Shown here one piece after another: positions 10,345 to 19,827 of a DNA stretch of 52,716 nucleotides. The notes beneath the pieces were generated by a model. That model worked only from the letters and a program-made list of their open reading frames with translations. It searched no databases and was not told the DNA's origin. Each line of letters begins with the position of its first letter. Position 1 is the first letter of the stretch. Source of the stretch: Ilumatobacteraceae bacterium (GTDB lineage Bacteria > Actinomycetota > Acidimicrobiia > Acidimicrobiales > Ilumatobacteraceae); contig JALRBT010000003.1 in NCBI GenBank assembly GCA_023262255.1, positions 1 through 52,716 on the forward strand. Reading direction: 5' to 3'. The position numbers and the translations under genes were made by a program.

Positions 10345-11132
10345 CTAACGGGTGACCACCGCCTGCAGTTCACGCACCCTGAGCTGATGGGATGTCCCCA
10401 AGCGCAGGTCGGGCAAATGACCCGACCCGCCGAAGTTGGTGCGCCACGTTACCGACCACACCACATCAATTCGGGCTCGAAACGTGCCGCCGTCCCGTAC
10501 GGAAGAGGGAACAGGATACTCGTACATGCAATCGGTGGTGATGAATGATGAGAGCAATGGCGTCCACGGCACGCCTGGGCCGTCGCACTCGACGACGCTG
10601 TCCGAACCGTCACCCGGGTGGAATTCCAGTGCCTTCGGGGTGGCGGTGGTGGTCATCGTGAGAATGCCGCGGGGGGTGGGCACTTGCGCCGTGACCGACA
10701 CGGGAATCCACAGCGCAGGGTGCACCCAGAACCAGGTGGGGGTATTGACGACCCCTCGTAGTGGTGGTGGGGAGAACTGTTGATCCAGCAACGGCACTTG
10801 CTCTCGTACCACGTCTCGGGATGATTCGGCGATCGTCTCGGTGCTCACCTCGGGCACCCATACGAGTATCGAGTCGTCCTCTCGCGTGCACGGGTGCAGT
10901 ACCCACTGGGTGCCGTTCCAGTCGCGGGTCGTGGCACCGGTCCGTCCACCGAGCCCGTAGGTGGGCAAAGGCAGCTCCAGTCGCACGTGCTGAGCGAATG
11001 TCGTGAGTCGTACGATACGCCGGCAAAGATGTGGTCGCCGTCGACACCTGCGTCGCTTGCGTGGGTGATCGGGACTCGAGACGTCGGTAGCAGGGTGAGA
11101 AACACCACTCCGAATGTGATCGAGCGTTTCAT
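10345..11132 (-). pseudogene. Secreted hypothetical protein gene with an apparent 1-nt frameshift
   Basis: The ATG at 11132 overlaps the upstream lipoprotein stop (ATGA) and opens a good signal peptide (MKRSITFGVVFLTLLPTSRV...THA). That frame carries a plausible mature start ending in STCDW, then turns into unlikely sequence and stops near 10845. The protein-like continuation ELPLPTYGLGG...LVWVPEV...PTWFWVHPALW...FHPGDGSD to the stop at 10345 is one frame away. Adding one G after the TGG codon (plus-strand CC at 10977-10978) joins STCDW to ELPLPTY. The later part resembles actinobacterial exported proteins with a conserved C-terminal beta-rich region of unknown role. Could be a real mutation or a sequencing/assembly error in a short G run. 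Confidence 0.7.
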
Positions 11133-11776
11133 ACGCCACAGAACCTTTCTGCCGGCGACCGACGCTCGACCCGCCGCGACCACAGTCGCCAGGCGTCGTC
11201 GTTGCGTGACAGTACCCACTCGACGCGTCGCGTCCAGACCGTCGCATCGAGGATGATGTCGCCGAGTTCCGTTTGAGCCATGCTCGAATCGAAGAAGATG
11301 CGTATGTCGTACTCGCACGTCGTCAAACGAACGCGGTCGTCACTCGAGGCGGAGATCGACTCGATTCGCCATTCGAGGCGACCTTCGTTCGGTTTGGTGC
11401 GCAGTTGCTCGGCTGAGTAGTAGGCGAGAGCGTCGGCAAGCCGCACGTGCTCGGGGGAATCGGGCGCGGTCGACACCGAAACGTCGCAATCCGAGGGGCG
11501 ATGGAAACACGACACCCAGTCGGTGATGAGTGATGCAAATCGTTGCTCGATTGCGGTCGTATCGAGCGACCCATCGGCTGCGGATTGATCGGGCGACGTC
11601 GTGGTCGGCTCGGCCGTTACTGCACCTTCCAATGCGAGAAGGGAATCACCGCCGAGGGCGGCGGTGTCAGCGGTGGGTTCGCCCACGTCGAAATTGAGTT
11701 GCGTCGGTGTGGCACAACCGCCGAGCATCGACGCAAGGACGATCGATGCGAAGTCCAGTCGGATACGACGTGACAT
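11129..11776 (-). CDS. Putative lipoprotein
   Basis: A 215-residue protein starting MSRRIRLDFASIVLASMLGGC, a lipoprotein signal with lipobox LGGC and lipidated Cys21, then a Thr/Ser/Ala-rich linker to about residue 65 and a folded domain with ITDWVSCFHRPSDC and WTRRVEWVLSRNDDAWRLW. The C-terminal half resembles small NTF2-like or DUF4440-like secreted domains in general shape only; no firm family. AAGGAG 7 nt before the ATG supports the start. Its stop overlaps the start of the frameshifted gene downstream by 4 bp, so the two were a translationally coupled pair. Confidence 0.78.
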   Translation of the reverse strand: MSRRIRLDFASIVLASMLGGCATPTQLNFDVGEPTADTAALGGDSLLALEGAVTAEPTTTSPDQSAADGSLDTTAIEQRFASLITDWVSCFHRPSDCDVSVSTAPDSPEHVRLADALAYYSAEQLRTKPNEGRLEWRIESISASSDDRVRLTTCEYDIRIFFDSSMAQTELGDIILDATVWTRRVEWVLSRNDDAWRLWSRRVERRSPAERFCGV

Positions 11777-11942
11777 GAGTGGCTCCTTGTCTGCGATAGC
11801 GGGAATTGCTCGACACTCGCTGGTGCCGACAGGGAACCGAGAGTGACCTTGCCACAGGTGCGCACGGGAGTGCAAAATCGTGCGCCGAAATTCGCCCGGA
11901 CGAGTGGGGATGATCTTTCGGTAGAGTTCATAAACCCCAAAA

Positions 11943-14048
11943 ATGCTCGAGCACCCCGATATCCCCGCCGAACAGGCGCACATCGACCGCGCATATGCGG
12001 CCCTGGTGGATGCCCGCACGAGCGCGCTCGCCATTCGCAACCTCACCGAAGGTCAGCGGGGCGGCACCTTCCAGGAGCGCTACGAGCGCAACTACTTCGA
12101 CGAAAAACTCGTGCAAATGCTGAACAACCTCGATATCGGTGACGCCGCCCTGGTGTTCGGGCGAATCGACCGGAGCCCCCACGGCGGTGGCGACCCGGAG
12201 GCGTTCCATATCGGGCGCTTGGCGGTGGCCGACGCCGACAGCAACCAGTTGATCGTGGACTGGCGCGCCCCCGTGGCCGAGCCCTTTTACCGCGCCACGG
12301 GTCGCGACACCATGCAACTGGTTCGACGCCGTCACTTCATGATGGACGGTCGCACCCTCGTGGCAATCGAGGATGAGTTGTTCGGCGAGCATCACCTCGG
12401 CATCGGTCGGGACGAGGGATTGGAAGCCCCGAAACTTCGTGGACAGAGCACGCTGCTCGCCGCTCTCTCCAAGGGACGCAGTGGACAGCTCGGTGACATC
12501 GTCGCCACCATCCAAGGAGAACAAGACGTCATCATTCGCGCACCGAACAAGGGCGTGTTGGTGGTGCAGGGTGGTCCGGGCACCGGCAAGACGGTGGTAG
12601 CGCTCCATCGCGCCGCGTACCTGCTTTATACGTATCGGTTTCCACTCGCCGACCAAGGCGTGCTGGTGATCGGGCCGAACCGGGTGTTCTTGCGATACAT
12701 CGAGCGCGTGTTGCCGTCGCTCGGAGAGTCGGGCGTACGCGAGGCGGTGCTGGCCGACCTCGTGAAGGACGTTCGTTACGGTGCCGTCGACTCCGTGGTT
12801 GCTCGTCGGGTGAAGGGTGACTTGCGCATGGTCGACGTGTTGAAGCGGGCCATCCGTGCTCGACAGCGCCCGCTCAAGGAACACTTCGAGTTGCCGTTCG
12901 GCGGCAGCGTGCTACGTCTCGGGCCGACAGAGACTGCACGCGTCGTGAAGGAGGCGCAGCGGCGCACCAAGCGTCACAACGAGCTGTGCCGAGCAGTCGA
13001 AGGTGAACTCGTCGCCATGTTCATGCCGAGTATGCGCGACCAGGATTACACGCTTGCCACGGCACGAAGCCGGCTCCGTGAGATTCCCGAGTTTCGTGCG
13101 TTGGTGTTTCGTATCTGGCCGTCACTGGGACCGGCGGAGTTGTTGCGCGATCTCTTCGGATCACGGGCGTTGCTGAGGATTGCCGGTCGCGGCATCCTCA
13201 CCGACGAAGAAGTCGAATCGCTGTATCGACCCCGTGCAGAAACTCTTGCAGTCGCAACGTTCAGCGAAGGCGACGTCGCACTGCTCGACGAAGCCCGATA
13301 TTTGCTCGGCCCAAAGCCGCGAAAGGGGGGCGTGGTGGAGGAATCCGACGACATCGAGACCTACGGTCACATCGTGGTGGATGAGGTGCAGGACCTCACC
13401 CCCATGCAGTTGCGCATGGTGGGTAGGCGGTCGTTGAACGGTGCCATGACCGTGGTTGGCGACATCGCCCAGGCAACCGGGCCGTTCGCGCCGGGTGACT
13501 GGAGCGACGTTCTGGCGCTGTTGCCCAAGAATCGCGATGCAAGCGTGGCGACCCTGTCGGTGGGGTACCGAATTCCGCGTCAGATCATGGAGTTCGCCGG
13601 CAAGTTGCTGTCGACGGCAGCCCCCCAACAGACGCCACCGACGGCGGTGCGGGAAGGCGATGCCGAACCACGTATCGTCACGAGCACCAGAACGTCGCTC
13701 ACGTCCGACATCGTCGCTGCTGCGCGATCGTTGGTCGCCGAGTTGTCCGATGGGCGCGTGGGCGTCGTCTGTCCCGATGGACTCGTCGATGAGGTTTCCG
13801 AGGCACTTGGCGCAGCGAACGTGTCGTTCGGTCGTGCCGGGGCGTCGGGGCTCGACGCCTCGCTCACGGTTGTACCCGTGAGCGTGGTGAAGGGGTTGGA
13901 GATGGACGGTGTCGTGGTGGTGGAGCCGACCGACATCTATGAGTCGTCCGATGCCGGTCCACGAGGGTTGTACGTTGCCCTCACGCGATCGACGCAGCGG
14001 CTGGTGGTGGTGCATTCCCGCGAGTTGCCTCGCGAACTTCGCTCATAG
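11943..14048 (+). CDS. HelD-like superfamily 1 ATPase (RNA polymerase recycling / UvrD-like)
   Basis: A 701-residue UvrD-family protein with an HelD-type N-terminus (coiled-coil, then IGRLAVADADSNQLIVDWRAPVAEPFYRA), Walker A GGPGTGKTVVALHRAAYLLYT near residues 210-217, the DExx box IVVDEVQDLTPMQ near 475, GDIAQAT, and C-terminal motifs SVVKGLEMDGVVVVEP and GLYVALTRSTQRL. HelD proteins bind core RNA polymerase and release stalled complexes; actinobacterial class II members (HelR) can protect against rifampicin. Whether this one does is inference. It is divergent from the lipoprotein gene; a TAGAGT -10-like element (11921-11926) precedes a start with no obvious Shine-Dalgarno. Confidence 0.88.
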   Translation: MLEHPDIPAEQAHIDRAYAALVDARTSALAIRNLTEGQRGGTFQERYERNYFDEKLVQMLNNLDIGDAALVFGRIDRSPHGGGDPEAFHIGRLAVADADSNQLIVDWRAPVAEPFYRATGRDTMQLVRRRHFMMDGRTLVAIEDELFGEHHLGIGRDEGLEAPKLRGQSTLLAALSKGRSGQLGDIVATIQGEQDVIIRAPNKGVLVVQGGPGTGKTVVALHRAAYLLYTYRFPLADQGVLVIGPNRVFLRYIERVLPSLGESGVREAVLADLVKDVRYGAVDSVVARRVKGDLRMVDVLKRAIRARQRPLKEHFELPFGGSVLRLGPTETARVVKEAQRRTKRHNELCRAVEGELVAMFMPSMRDQDYTLATARSRLREIPEFRALVFRIWPSLGPAELLRDLFGSRALLRIAGRGILTDEEVESLYRPRAETLAVATFSEGDVALLDEARYLLGPKPRKGGVVEESDDIETYGHIVVDEVQDLTPMQLRMVGRRSLNGAMTVVGDIAQATGPFAPGDWSDVLALLPKNRDASVATLSVGYRIPRQIMEFAGKLLSTAAPQQTPPTAVREGDAEPRIVTSTRTSLTSDIVAAARSLVAELSDGRVGVVCPDGLVDEVSEALGAANVSFGRAGASGLDASLTVVPVSVVKGLEMDGVVVVEPTDIYESSDAGPRGLYVALTRSTQRLVVVHSRELPRELRS

Positions 14049-14060
14049 CAGTCGCCGACT

Positions 14061-14116
14061 GCGTACGACGCTCACGACGCACGATGCCCGCCGCGTACGA
14101 CGCTCACGACGCACGA
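14061..14116. repeat. Perfect 24-bp direct repeat, 32-bp period
   Basis: The 24-nt sequence starting GCGTACGACGCTCACGACGC occurs at 14061-14084 and again at 14093-14116, separated by 8 nt, in the 100-bp gap between the helD-like stop and the convergent lipoprotein gene. No T-run is present, so it is not an obvious terminator. Confidence 0.85.
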
Positions 14117-14148
14117 CCCACGCCGCGCGGATCAGCCAGGAGGCGTGC

Positions 14149-14586
14149 TTACGCGTCGAGCGATGCCAATGCCAGTCGCAGGAAGGACGTGGCTTTGTCG
14201 GCATCGGCGGGCCGATTGCGGTCCACCGCACTGCGGGCAAGCTCGACGACTCGTCGCAGGTCGTAGGTGAGTTGGTCGGCGAGCTCGGCGAACTGCGCCA
14301 CGATGAGTGGCTCGGCAAACGACCATGCCTCGTTGATGCGATCCAGGTGTACGCGCGCTTCGTCACGGTCGTCGTTGAACACCGCACGGCTGAGAGCGCC
14401 GATCTCGTCCTGTAGCACCATGGTGAGGTCCTCGAGTGTCGCTTGCGAAAGGTCGGTGGTAACCGCGGCTGCCTCCTGCGGTGGCAGCGTGGTTGGAGGT
14501 GCGTCGAGTTCGATGACCTCGGTTGCGCATCCGCCGGTGAACGTCGCCACGCAGAGCATGGCCGTGATGATTCGCGCGGATTTCAT
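14149..14586 (-). CDS. Putative small lipoprotein
   Basis: A 145-residue lipoprotein: MKSARIITAMLCVATFTGGC gives a signal with Cys20 in the lipobox, followed by a Pro/Thr/Glu-rich linker and an all-helical domain (about residues 45-145; for example VQDE-like LTMVLQDEIGALSRAV and ARVHLDRINEAW). No known family recognised. Its ATG overlaps the stop of the DtxR-family regulator (ATGA), so the two are expressed together and it may be involved in or controlled by metal status (inference from position). Confidence 0.8.
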   Translation of the reverse strand: MKSARIITAMLCVATFTGGCATEVIELDAPPTTLPPQEAAAVTTDLSQATLEDLTMVLQDEIGALSRAVFNDDRDEARVHLDRINEAWSFAEPLIVAQFAELADQLTYDLRRVVELARSAVDRNRPADADKATSFLRLALASLDA

Positions 14587-15251
14587 ACCGAAACGAGCAG
14601 GCGCGCACTGACGAACTCGTCGAGCAACGCATCACGGTCCGTGTCGTCGTGCACGGTGAGACGAGTGGAACCCTCGCGGCGTTCACGCACGGTGCACTCG
14701 CGGCCCGGCACGAGGTGTTGAAGTTCCAATTGTTCCAGTGCTCCGTCGCGCTCCTCGACTTCTTCGGGAATTCGTACGACGGTGAAGCGGCTTCCCACTG
14801 CCACCTGCGCAAGTGGTGTCACCGCAACCCCCGACGGCACGGAGCCGGGGATGGGATTCCCATGTGGGCACGTGGTGGGGTTGCCGAGAATTCGCACGAG
14901 TCCCTCTTCGACGTCGTCGCTGATCACGTGCTCCCACTTGCAGGCCTCGTGGTGCGCGCGGGCCCACGGCAGGCCGATGACATCGGTGAGAAATCGCTCT
15001 GCAAGTCGATGCCGACGCACGATTTGGCTGGCAAGGTCCTCGCCCTTCGCGGTGAGAGCGAGGTGGGACGGGTTCACGGAGAGGAGCCCCGCAACCTCCA
15101 TGCGCTTGACCATCTCCGACACCGAGGCCCGCGAAACGTTCAGTCGTTCGGCAAGACGGGCCTGGATGATGTCGGCGTTGTCCTCGCGCATCTCGTAGAT
15201 GCACTCGCAGTATTCCTCGAATGCTGGATGGTGCTCACCAGCCGCGGGCAT
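14583..15251 (-). CDS. DtxR/IdeR-family metal-dependent transcriptional regulator
   Basis: A 222-residue regulator: winged helix with IIQARLAERLNVSRASVSEMVKRMEVAGLL (about residues 28-57), a dimerisation/metal domain containing RRHRLAERFLTDVIGLPWARAHHEACKWEHVISDDVEE, whose Glu-Ala-Cys-x-Trp-Glu-His segment is the DtxR metal-binding signature, then CPHGNPIPG and an SH3-like C-terminal FeoA domain. It would sense Fe(II) or Mn(II) and repress uptake or storage genes. The ATG at 15251 is chosen since earlier codons run into the Lhr gene. The regulator, divergent from lhr, overlaps the lipoprotein gene downstream. Confidence 0.92.
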   Translation of the reverse strand: MPAAGEHHPAFEEYCECIYEMREDNADIIQARLAERLNVSRASVSEMVKRMEVAGLLSVNPSHLALTAKGEDLASQIVRRHRLAERFLTDVIGLPWARAHHEACKWEHVISDDVEEGLVRILGNPTTCPHGNPIPGSVPSGVAVTPLAQVAVGSRFTVVRIPEEVEERDGALEQLELQHLVPGRECTVRERREGSTRLTVHDDTDRDALLDEFVSARLLVSV

Positions 15252-15278
15252 GGCGCTCAGCGTACCCAGAGGCACACC

Positions 15279-15290
15279 GAGTAGGTACTC
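15279..15290. promoter_or_regulatory. Small palindrome in the dtxR/lhr divergent gap
   Basis: GAGTA-GG-TACTC is a perfect inverted repeat with a 2-bp centre in the 46-bp region between the two divergent starts, 7 bp before the lhr GTG. It could be an operator, possibly of the neighbouring regulator; it does not match the classical 19-bp IdeR box. Confidence 0.3.
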
Positions 15291-15297
15291 TTCGGCG

Positions 15298-18200
15298 GTG
15301 GCCACGGAGTCGGTTCTCGATCGTTTTTCTCCGGCCGTTCGAGCGTGGTTCACCGCTTCGTTCCCATCGGCAACTCCGGCACAAGCAGGCGGATTTGCAC
15401 GCATCCTCTCCGACGAGCACACACTCATCTCCGCACCGACCGGCAGTGGAAAAACCTTGGCCGCCTTCCTGGCGGCGATCGATCGCTTGGTCACGCTCCG
15501 CGAGGATGAGCCGTCGGCCACCCGCGTGTTGTACGTATCACCACTTCGTGCACTTGCGTTCGACGTGGAGAAGAATCTGCGCGCGCCGATCGTGGGCATT
15601 CGACATGCCGCGGAGCGACTGGGCATCGGGTTTCGCGAACCCGTCGTGGCGATGCGTACCGGCGACACGAGCGCACGGGATCGGCAGCGAATGGTGCGGA
15701 ACCCGCCCGACATTCTCATCACCACGCCCGAGAGCTTGTACCTCATGCTCACCTCGTCGGCTCGGTCCACCTTGGCCCGTGTCGACACCATCATCATCGA
15801 CGAGATCCATGCGATTGCGGCAACCAAGCGTGGTGCTCATCTGGCCTTGTCGCTCGAGCGTCTCGAAGAACTCACCGTGCGTCGCCCGCAACGTATCGGG
15901 CTCTCGGCGACGCAGCGCCCGCTCGAGGAGGTGGCGCGATTCCTCGGAGGTTACCGCGACGGTGCTCCGCGACCGGTTGCCATCGTGGATGCCGGTGCGC
16001 GCAAGTCGATGGACATCGAGGTGGTGGTACCCGTCGAAGACATGGGCGAGCTCGGCAAAGTCACCCGCGAACTGCGCAGCGGTCCAGCCACGGCCGCGGC
16101 GGTGGAACGCCGAACCAGTATCTGGCCCAGCATCACACCACGAATCCTTGAACTGGTGCAGCAACATCGCAGCACCATCGTCTTTTGCAACGCTCGTCGC
16201 GGGGCGGAGCGACTCGCCGCACAACTCAACGAACTGGCATCGGATCTCGGACTCGGAGACACCGAATACGTGAAGGCGCACCACGGCTCGCTGGCCCGCG
16301 AGCAACGCATCGTCATCGAGGATCAACTGAAACGAGGTCAACTGCGTGCCATCGTCGCCACCAGCAGTTTGGAACTCGGTATCGACATGGGGGCAGTCGA
16401 CCTGGTCATTCAGGTGGAATCACCGGGAGCGGTGAGCAGGGGTATGCAACGAATCGGTCGAGCCGGACACAACGTCGGTGAGGCGAGCCGTGGCAAGGTG
16501 TTCCCCAAGCATCGTCACGACCTGTTGGAAGTTGCCGTCGTGGCACAACGCATGCTCGATGCCGAGATCGAATCCACCCGGTATCTGCGCAATCCGTTGG
16601 ACGTGCTGGCGCAACACATCGTGGCACACGTAGCGATGCATCCGGACTGCAGCGTGGACTCCCTCACCGCGATGATTCGTCGATGCGCCAACTTCGCCGA
16701 GTTGTCGGATGAGGTGCGCAACAACGTGCTCGATCTGTTGGCGGGTCGTTATCCGAGCGAGGAATTCCGCGACCTCAAGCCGCGCATCGTCTGGGACCGG
16801 ATCGCCAACACGCTGCGGGCACGCGATGGCGCCCAGCGGCTCGCGGTGACCAACGGTGGAACCATCCCCGATCGTGGAATGTTCGGGGTCTTCCTGCCCG
16901 ACGGCACCCGGGTTGGCGAACTTGACGAAGAAATGGTGTACGAAACCCGACCGGGTGAAACGTTCGTACTCGGCGCATCCACCTGGCGCATCGAGGATGT
17001 GTCGTTCGATCGGGTGGTGGTGAACCCGGCACCCGGCGAGCCCGGCAAGATGCCCTTCTGGCACGGGGACCGACTTGGCCGGCCACTGGAGTTGGGCCGC
17101 GCAGTCGGTGAGTTCTTGCGCACCATTCGTGACGCACAAACGGGTGATGCCGCACCGGAGCACACGCTGACCACCCGGCATCGCTTGGATCCGTTGGCGG
17201 CAAGGAACTTGCTGCAATATCTCGACGAACAAGTCGAGGCAACCGGCACGCTCCCCGACGATCGAACCATCGTCATCGAGCGGTTCCGTGACGAGATCGG
17301 AGACTGGCGAATCTGCATCCACTCACCCTTCGGCACTCCGGTGCATGCACCGTGGGCAATTGCCATCGAACGCCGACTGCTGGAGCGACTCGGCATTCCC
17401 ATCGAAACGATGTGGGGCGACGACGGCATAGTGCTGCGTCTCCCCGAGGCGGTGGACCGCATACCTGTCGAGGAACTGCTGATCGATCCCGACGACATCA
17501 CCGATGCGCTGGTTGCTGCGGTGCCACAGACGGCGCTCTTTGCCGCACGATTCCGCGAGTGTGCCGCACGCGCCTTGCTGTTGCCACGGCGACGACCCGA
17601 CCAGCGAACTCCGTTGTGGCAGCAACGCCAACGAGCCGCCGACTTGTTGGCGGTCGCCGCCAAGTATCCGACGTTTCCGATCCTGTTGGAAACCAGCCGA
17701 GAGTGTCTGCAGGACGTGTTCGACGTGCCGGCACTACGAGACGTGCTCTCCCAGTTGCGTTCACGAGCCATTCGGTTGGTGAGTGTCGATACGCAGAAGG
17801 CGTCACCGTTTGCCCAGAGCCTGCTCTTCAACTGGATTGCCGCCTACATGTACGAGGGTGATGCGCCGCTGGCCGAACGGCGTGCCGCTGCGCTCGCACT
17901 CGACCGTGATCTGCTCAACGACCTGCTCGGGTCGGAGGAGCTTCGTGAACTCCTCGACGGGGAGGTCCTGGCCGACATCGAACTCGAACTGCAACAAGTT
18001 GCCGAATCGCGGCGTGCGAGGAGCCTCGACGAGGTGCACGACGTCCTGCGTCGGGTTGGCGACCTCACCATGGACGAATTGTCGCTGCGCTGCGAGGGCA
18101 ACGCCGCCGTGTGGATTGCCCAGTTGGTGGAACAGCGACGTGCCATCGAGCTGGTGGTGGCGGGCGAACGACGATACGTTGCCGCCGAGGATGCCGGACG

Positions 18201-19827
18201 TTTCCGTGACGCACTTGGCTGCGCTTTGCCGCTCGGGCTGCCTCAGGCATTCACCACGCCGAGCGACGCGCCACTCCAGGAACTCGTCGTTCGCTTTGCG
18301 CGAACACACGCACCGTTCGTCACACGCGATGTCGCCGTGCGTTTCGGAGTTGGCGTCGATCGCATCGCGGTGGTTCTCGCCCAGCTCGAAGCCGCACACC
18401 GAGTGGTTCGTGGCGAATTCCGTCCGTTCGGCACCGAACGAGAGTGGTGCGACACCGAGGTGCTGCGGTTGGTGCGACGACGATCGCTCGCCAAGTTGCG
18501 CAAGGAGGTCGAACCCGTCGATCAACGCACGTTCACCAGGTTTCTCGCCGAATGGCATGGAGTAACCGCTCCGATGCACGGCACCGAGGCGCTCACCGAG
18601 GCGCTCACGGCGCTGTCAGGTTCCGCCTTGGTGGCATCCACGTTGGAGACCGATGTTCTGCCGTTGCGTGTGCGCGGGTATCGAGCCGCGATGTTGGACG
18701 ACCTGTGCACCAGTGGCGAAGTGGTGTGGGTGGGGGCCGGATCACTCGGTGGAAACGATGGCCGGATCAGGCTGTTCTTTGCCGATCAACTCGGGTCGCT
18801 CTTGCCGGCTCTGGAACCACTCGACGTGCCACAGGGTGACGTGCACGATCAGATTCGCTCGGCGTTGGCGCAGCGCGGTGCGAGTTTTTGGGGACAGCTA
18901 CGCGCCGCGGTTCGCGGTGCGACCGACCCGGAGTTGTTGACTGCCCTGTGGGACCTGGTGTGGTCGGGAGAAGTCACCAACGATTCACTCACTCCGCTGC
19001 GCGCCGTGTTGCTCGGGGCACAAAGCGGTAAGAGTGCTCGTGCACTTCCGGCCACGGGCTCCACTCGACGCGCAGCGGCACGATTGGTTCGCCCCCGCCA
19101 TGTGCGAAGCGGCAACGTGAGTCGCGTGGGACCACCATCGGCGCAGGGGCGCTGGAGCCTGGTATCGCAACTGGTGGAACAGCAGTCGTCGCCGACGCAG
19201 GCGTTGCACGCCCTTGCCATGCAACTGTTGGAGCGACACGGTGTCGTCACTCGCGAAGCCGTACTGGCCGAGCACGTGCGCGGGGGATTTGCGGGCGTGT
19301 ACGGAGTATTGAAGGCACTGGAAGAACGCGGGACGGTTCGGCGGGGCTACTTCGTCGATGGCCTTGGTGCAGCGCAGTTCGCCGTTCCGGGTGCCGTCGA
19401 TCGCTTGCGGGCCTGCAAGGATCCCGATGTCCTGGCGTCGGAGCACGTGGAAGGTGCGGTGGTTCTCGCGGCAACCGATCCGGCACAGCCGTACGGTGCG
19501 AGCCTCGAGTGGCCGACGTCGTTGGGGCGCCCCACTCGCAGTGCGGGAGCCCTGGTACTGCTGCAACACGGGGATGTGCTCGGCTGGTACGACGTGCGTA
19601 GCCACCACCTGGTCACCTTCGAAAGAACGCTCGAGGCGTCCAACTGGGCGGTACTGATCGAGGCCCTCGGCAGTTTGGTGAAGGATGGACGCACGAAGAG
19701 CATCCAAGTTCGAAAGGTCAACGGTGATGCGAGTGACGACTCCACACCCGCCACCACCGCAGTGGTGGCCTTACTCGAGCAACACGGGTTCGTTCGCGGC
19801 TATCGCGGAATGGTGTTGCGCGACTGA
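15298..19827 (+). CDS. lhr: Lhr-type ATP-dependent helicase (large helicase-related protein)
   Basis: A 1509-residue superfamily 2 helicase, the length of full-length bacterial Lhr. Walker A is APTGSGKT (near residue 47), the DEAH-like box is IIDEIHAI (near 167), then SATQRP, and a second RecA domain with SSLELGIDMGAVDLVIQVESPGAVSRGMQRIGRAGH. The Lhr winged-helix/beta-barrel core (about 430-850) and the long C-terminal extension typical of Lhr-CTD are both present. It is a 3'-5' helicase that prefers RNA:DNA hybrids and belongs to mycobacterial DNA repair regulons. The GTG at 15298 gives ATESVLDRFSPAVRAWF; earlier starts would run inside the divergent regulator. The 3' end overlaps the TetR gene by 28 bp. 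Confidence 0.95.
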   Translation: MATESVLDRFSPAVRAWFTASFPSATPAQAGGFARILSDEHTLISAPTGSGKTLAAFLAAIDRLVTLREDEPSATRVLYVSPLRALAFDVEKNLRAPIVGIRHAAERLGIGFREPVVAMRTGDTSARDRQRMVRNPPDILITTPESLYLMLTSSARSTLARVDTIIIDEIHAIAATKRGAHLALSLERLEELTVRRPQRIGLSATQRPLEEVARFLGGYRDGAPRPVAIVDAGARKSMDIEVVVPVEDMGELGKVTRELRSGPATAAAVERRTSIWPSITPRILELVQQHRSTIVFCNARRGAERLAAQLNELASDLGLGDTEYVKAHHGSLAREQRIVIEDQLKRGQLRAIVATSSLELGIDMGAVDLVIQVESPGAVSRGMQRIGRAGHNVGEASRGKVFPKHRHDLLEVAVVAQRMLDAEIESTRYLRNPLDVLAQHIVAHVAMHPDCSVDSLTAMIRRCANFAELSDEVRNNVLDLLAGRYPSEEFRDLKPRIVWDRIANTLRARDGAQRLAVTNGGTIPDRGMFGVFLPDGTRVGELDEEMVYETRPGETFVLGASTWRIEDVSFDRVVVNPAPGEPGKMPFWHGDRLGRPLELGRAVGEFLRTIRDAQTGDAAPEHTLTTRHRLDPLAARNLLQYLDEQVEATGTLPDDRTIVIERFRDEIGDWRICIHSPFGTPVHAPWAIAIERRLLERLGIPIETMWGDDGIVLRLPEAVDRIPVEELLIDPDDITDALVAAVPQTALFAARFRECAARALLLPRRRPDQRTPLWQQRQRAADLLAVAAKYPTFPILLETSRECLQDVFDVPALRDVLSQLRSRAIRLVSVDTQKASPFAQSLLFNWIAAYMYEGDAPLAERRAAALALDRDLLNDLLGSEELRELLDGEVLADIELELQQVAESRRARSLDEVHDVLRRVGDLTMDELSLRCEGNAAVWIAQLVEQRRAIELVVAGERRYVAAEDAGRFRDALGCALPLGLPQAFTTPSDAPLQELVVRFARTHAPFVTRDVAVRFGVGVDRIAVVLAQLEAAHRVVRGEFRPFGTEREWCDTEVLRLVRRRSLAKLRKEVEPVDQRTFTRFLAEWHGVTAPMHGTEALTEALTALSGSALVASTLETDVLPLRVRGYRAAMLDDLCTSGEVVWVGAGSLGGNDGRIRLFFADQLGSLLPALEPLDVPQGDVHDQIRSALAQRGASFWGQLRAAVRGATDPELLTALWDLVWSGEVTNDSLTPLRAVLLGAQSGKSARALPATGSTRRAAARLVRPRHVRSGNVSRVGPPSAQGRWSLVSQLVEQQSSPTQALHALAMQLLERHGVVTREAVLAEHVRGGFAGVYGVLKALEERGTVRRGYFVDGLGAAQFAVPGAVDRLRACKDPDVLASEHVEGAVVLAATDPAQPYGASLEWPTSLGRPTRSAGALVLLQHGDVLGWYDVRSHHLVTFERTLEASNWAVLIEALGSLVKDGRTKSIQVRKVNGDASDDSTPATTAVVALLEQHGFVRGYRGMVLRD

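Noticed and set aside
10345-11132. Programmed ribosomal frameshift instead of mutation
   Set aside because: No slippery heptamer of the usual type or downstream pseudoknot was evident at 10970-10985; a lost G in a short G run is simpler.
11928-12884. 318-codon minus-strand frame over the helD-like N-terminus
   Set aside because: His-rich shadow translation; the plus strand encodes conserved HelD blocks.
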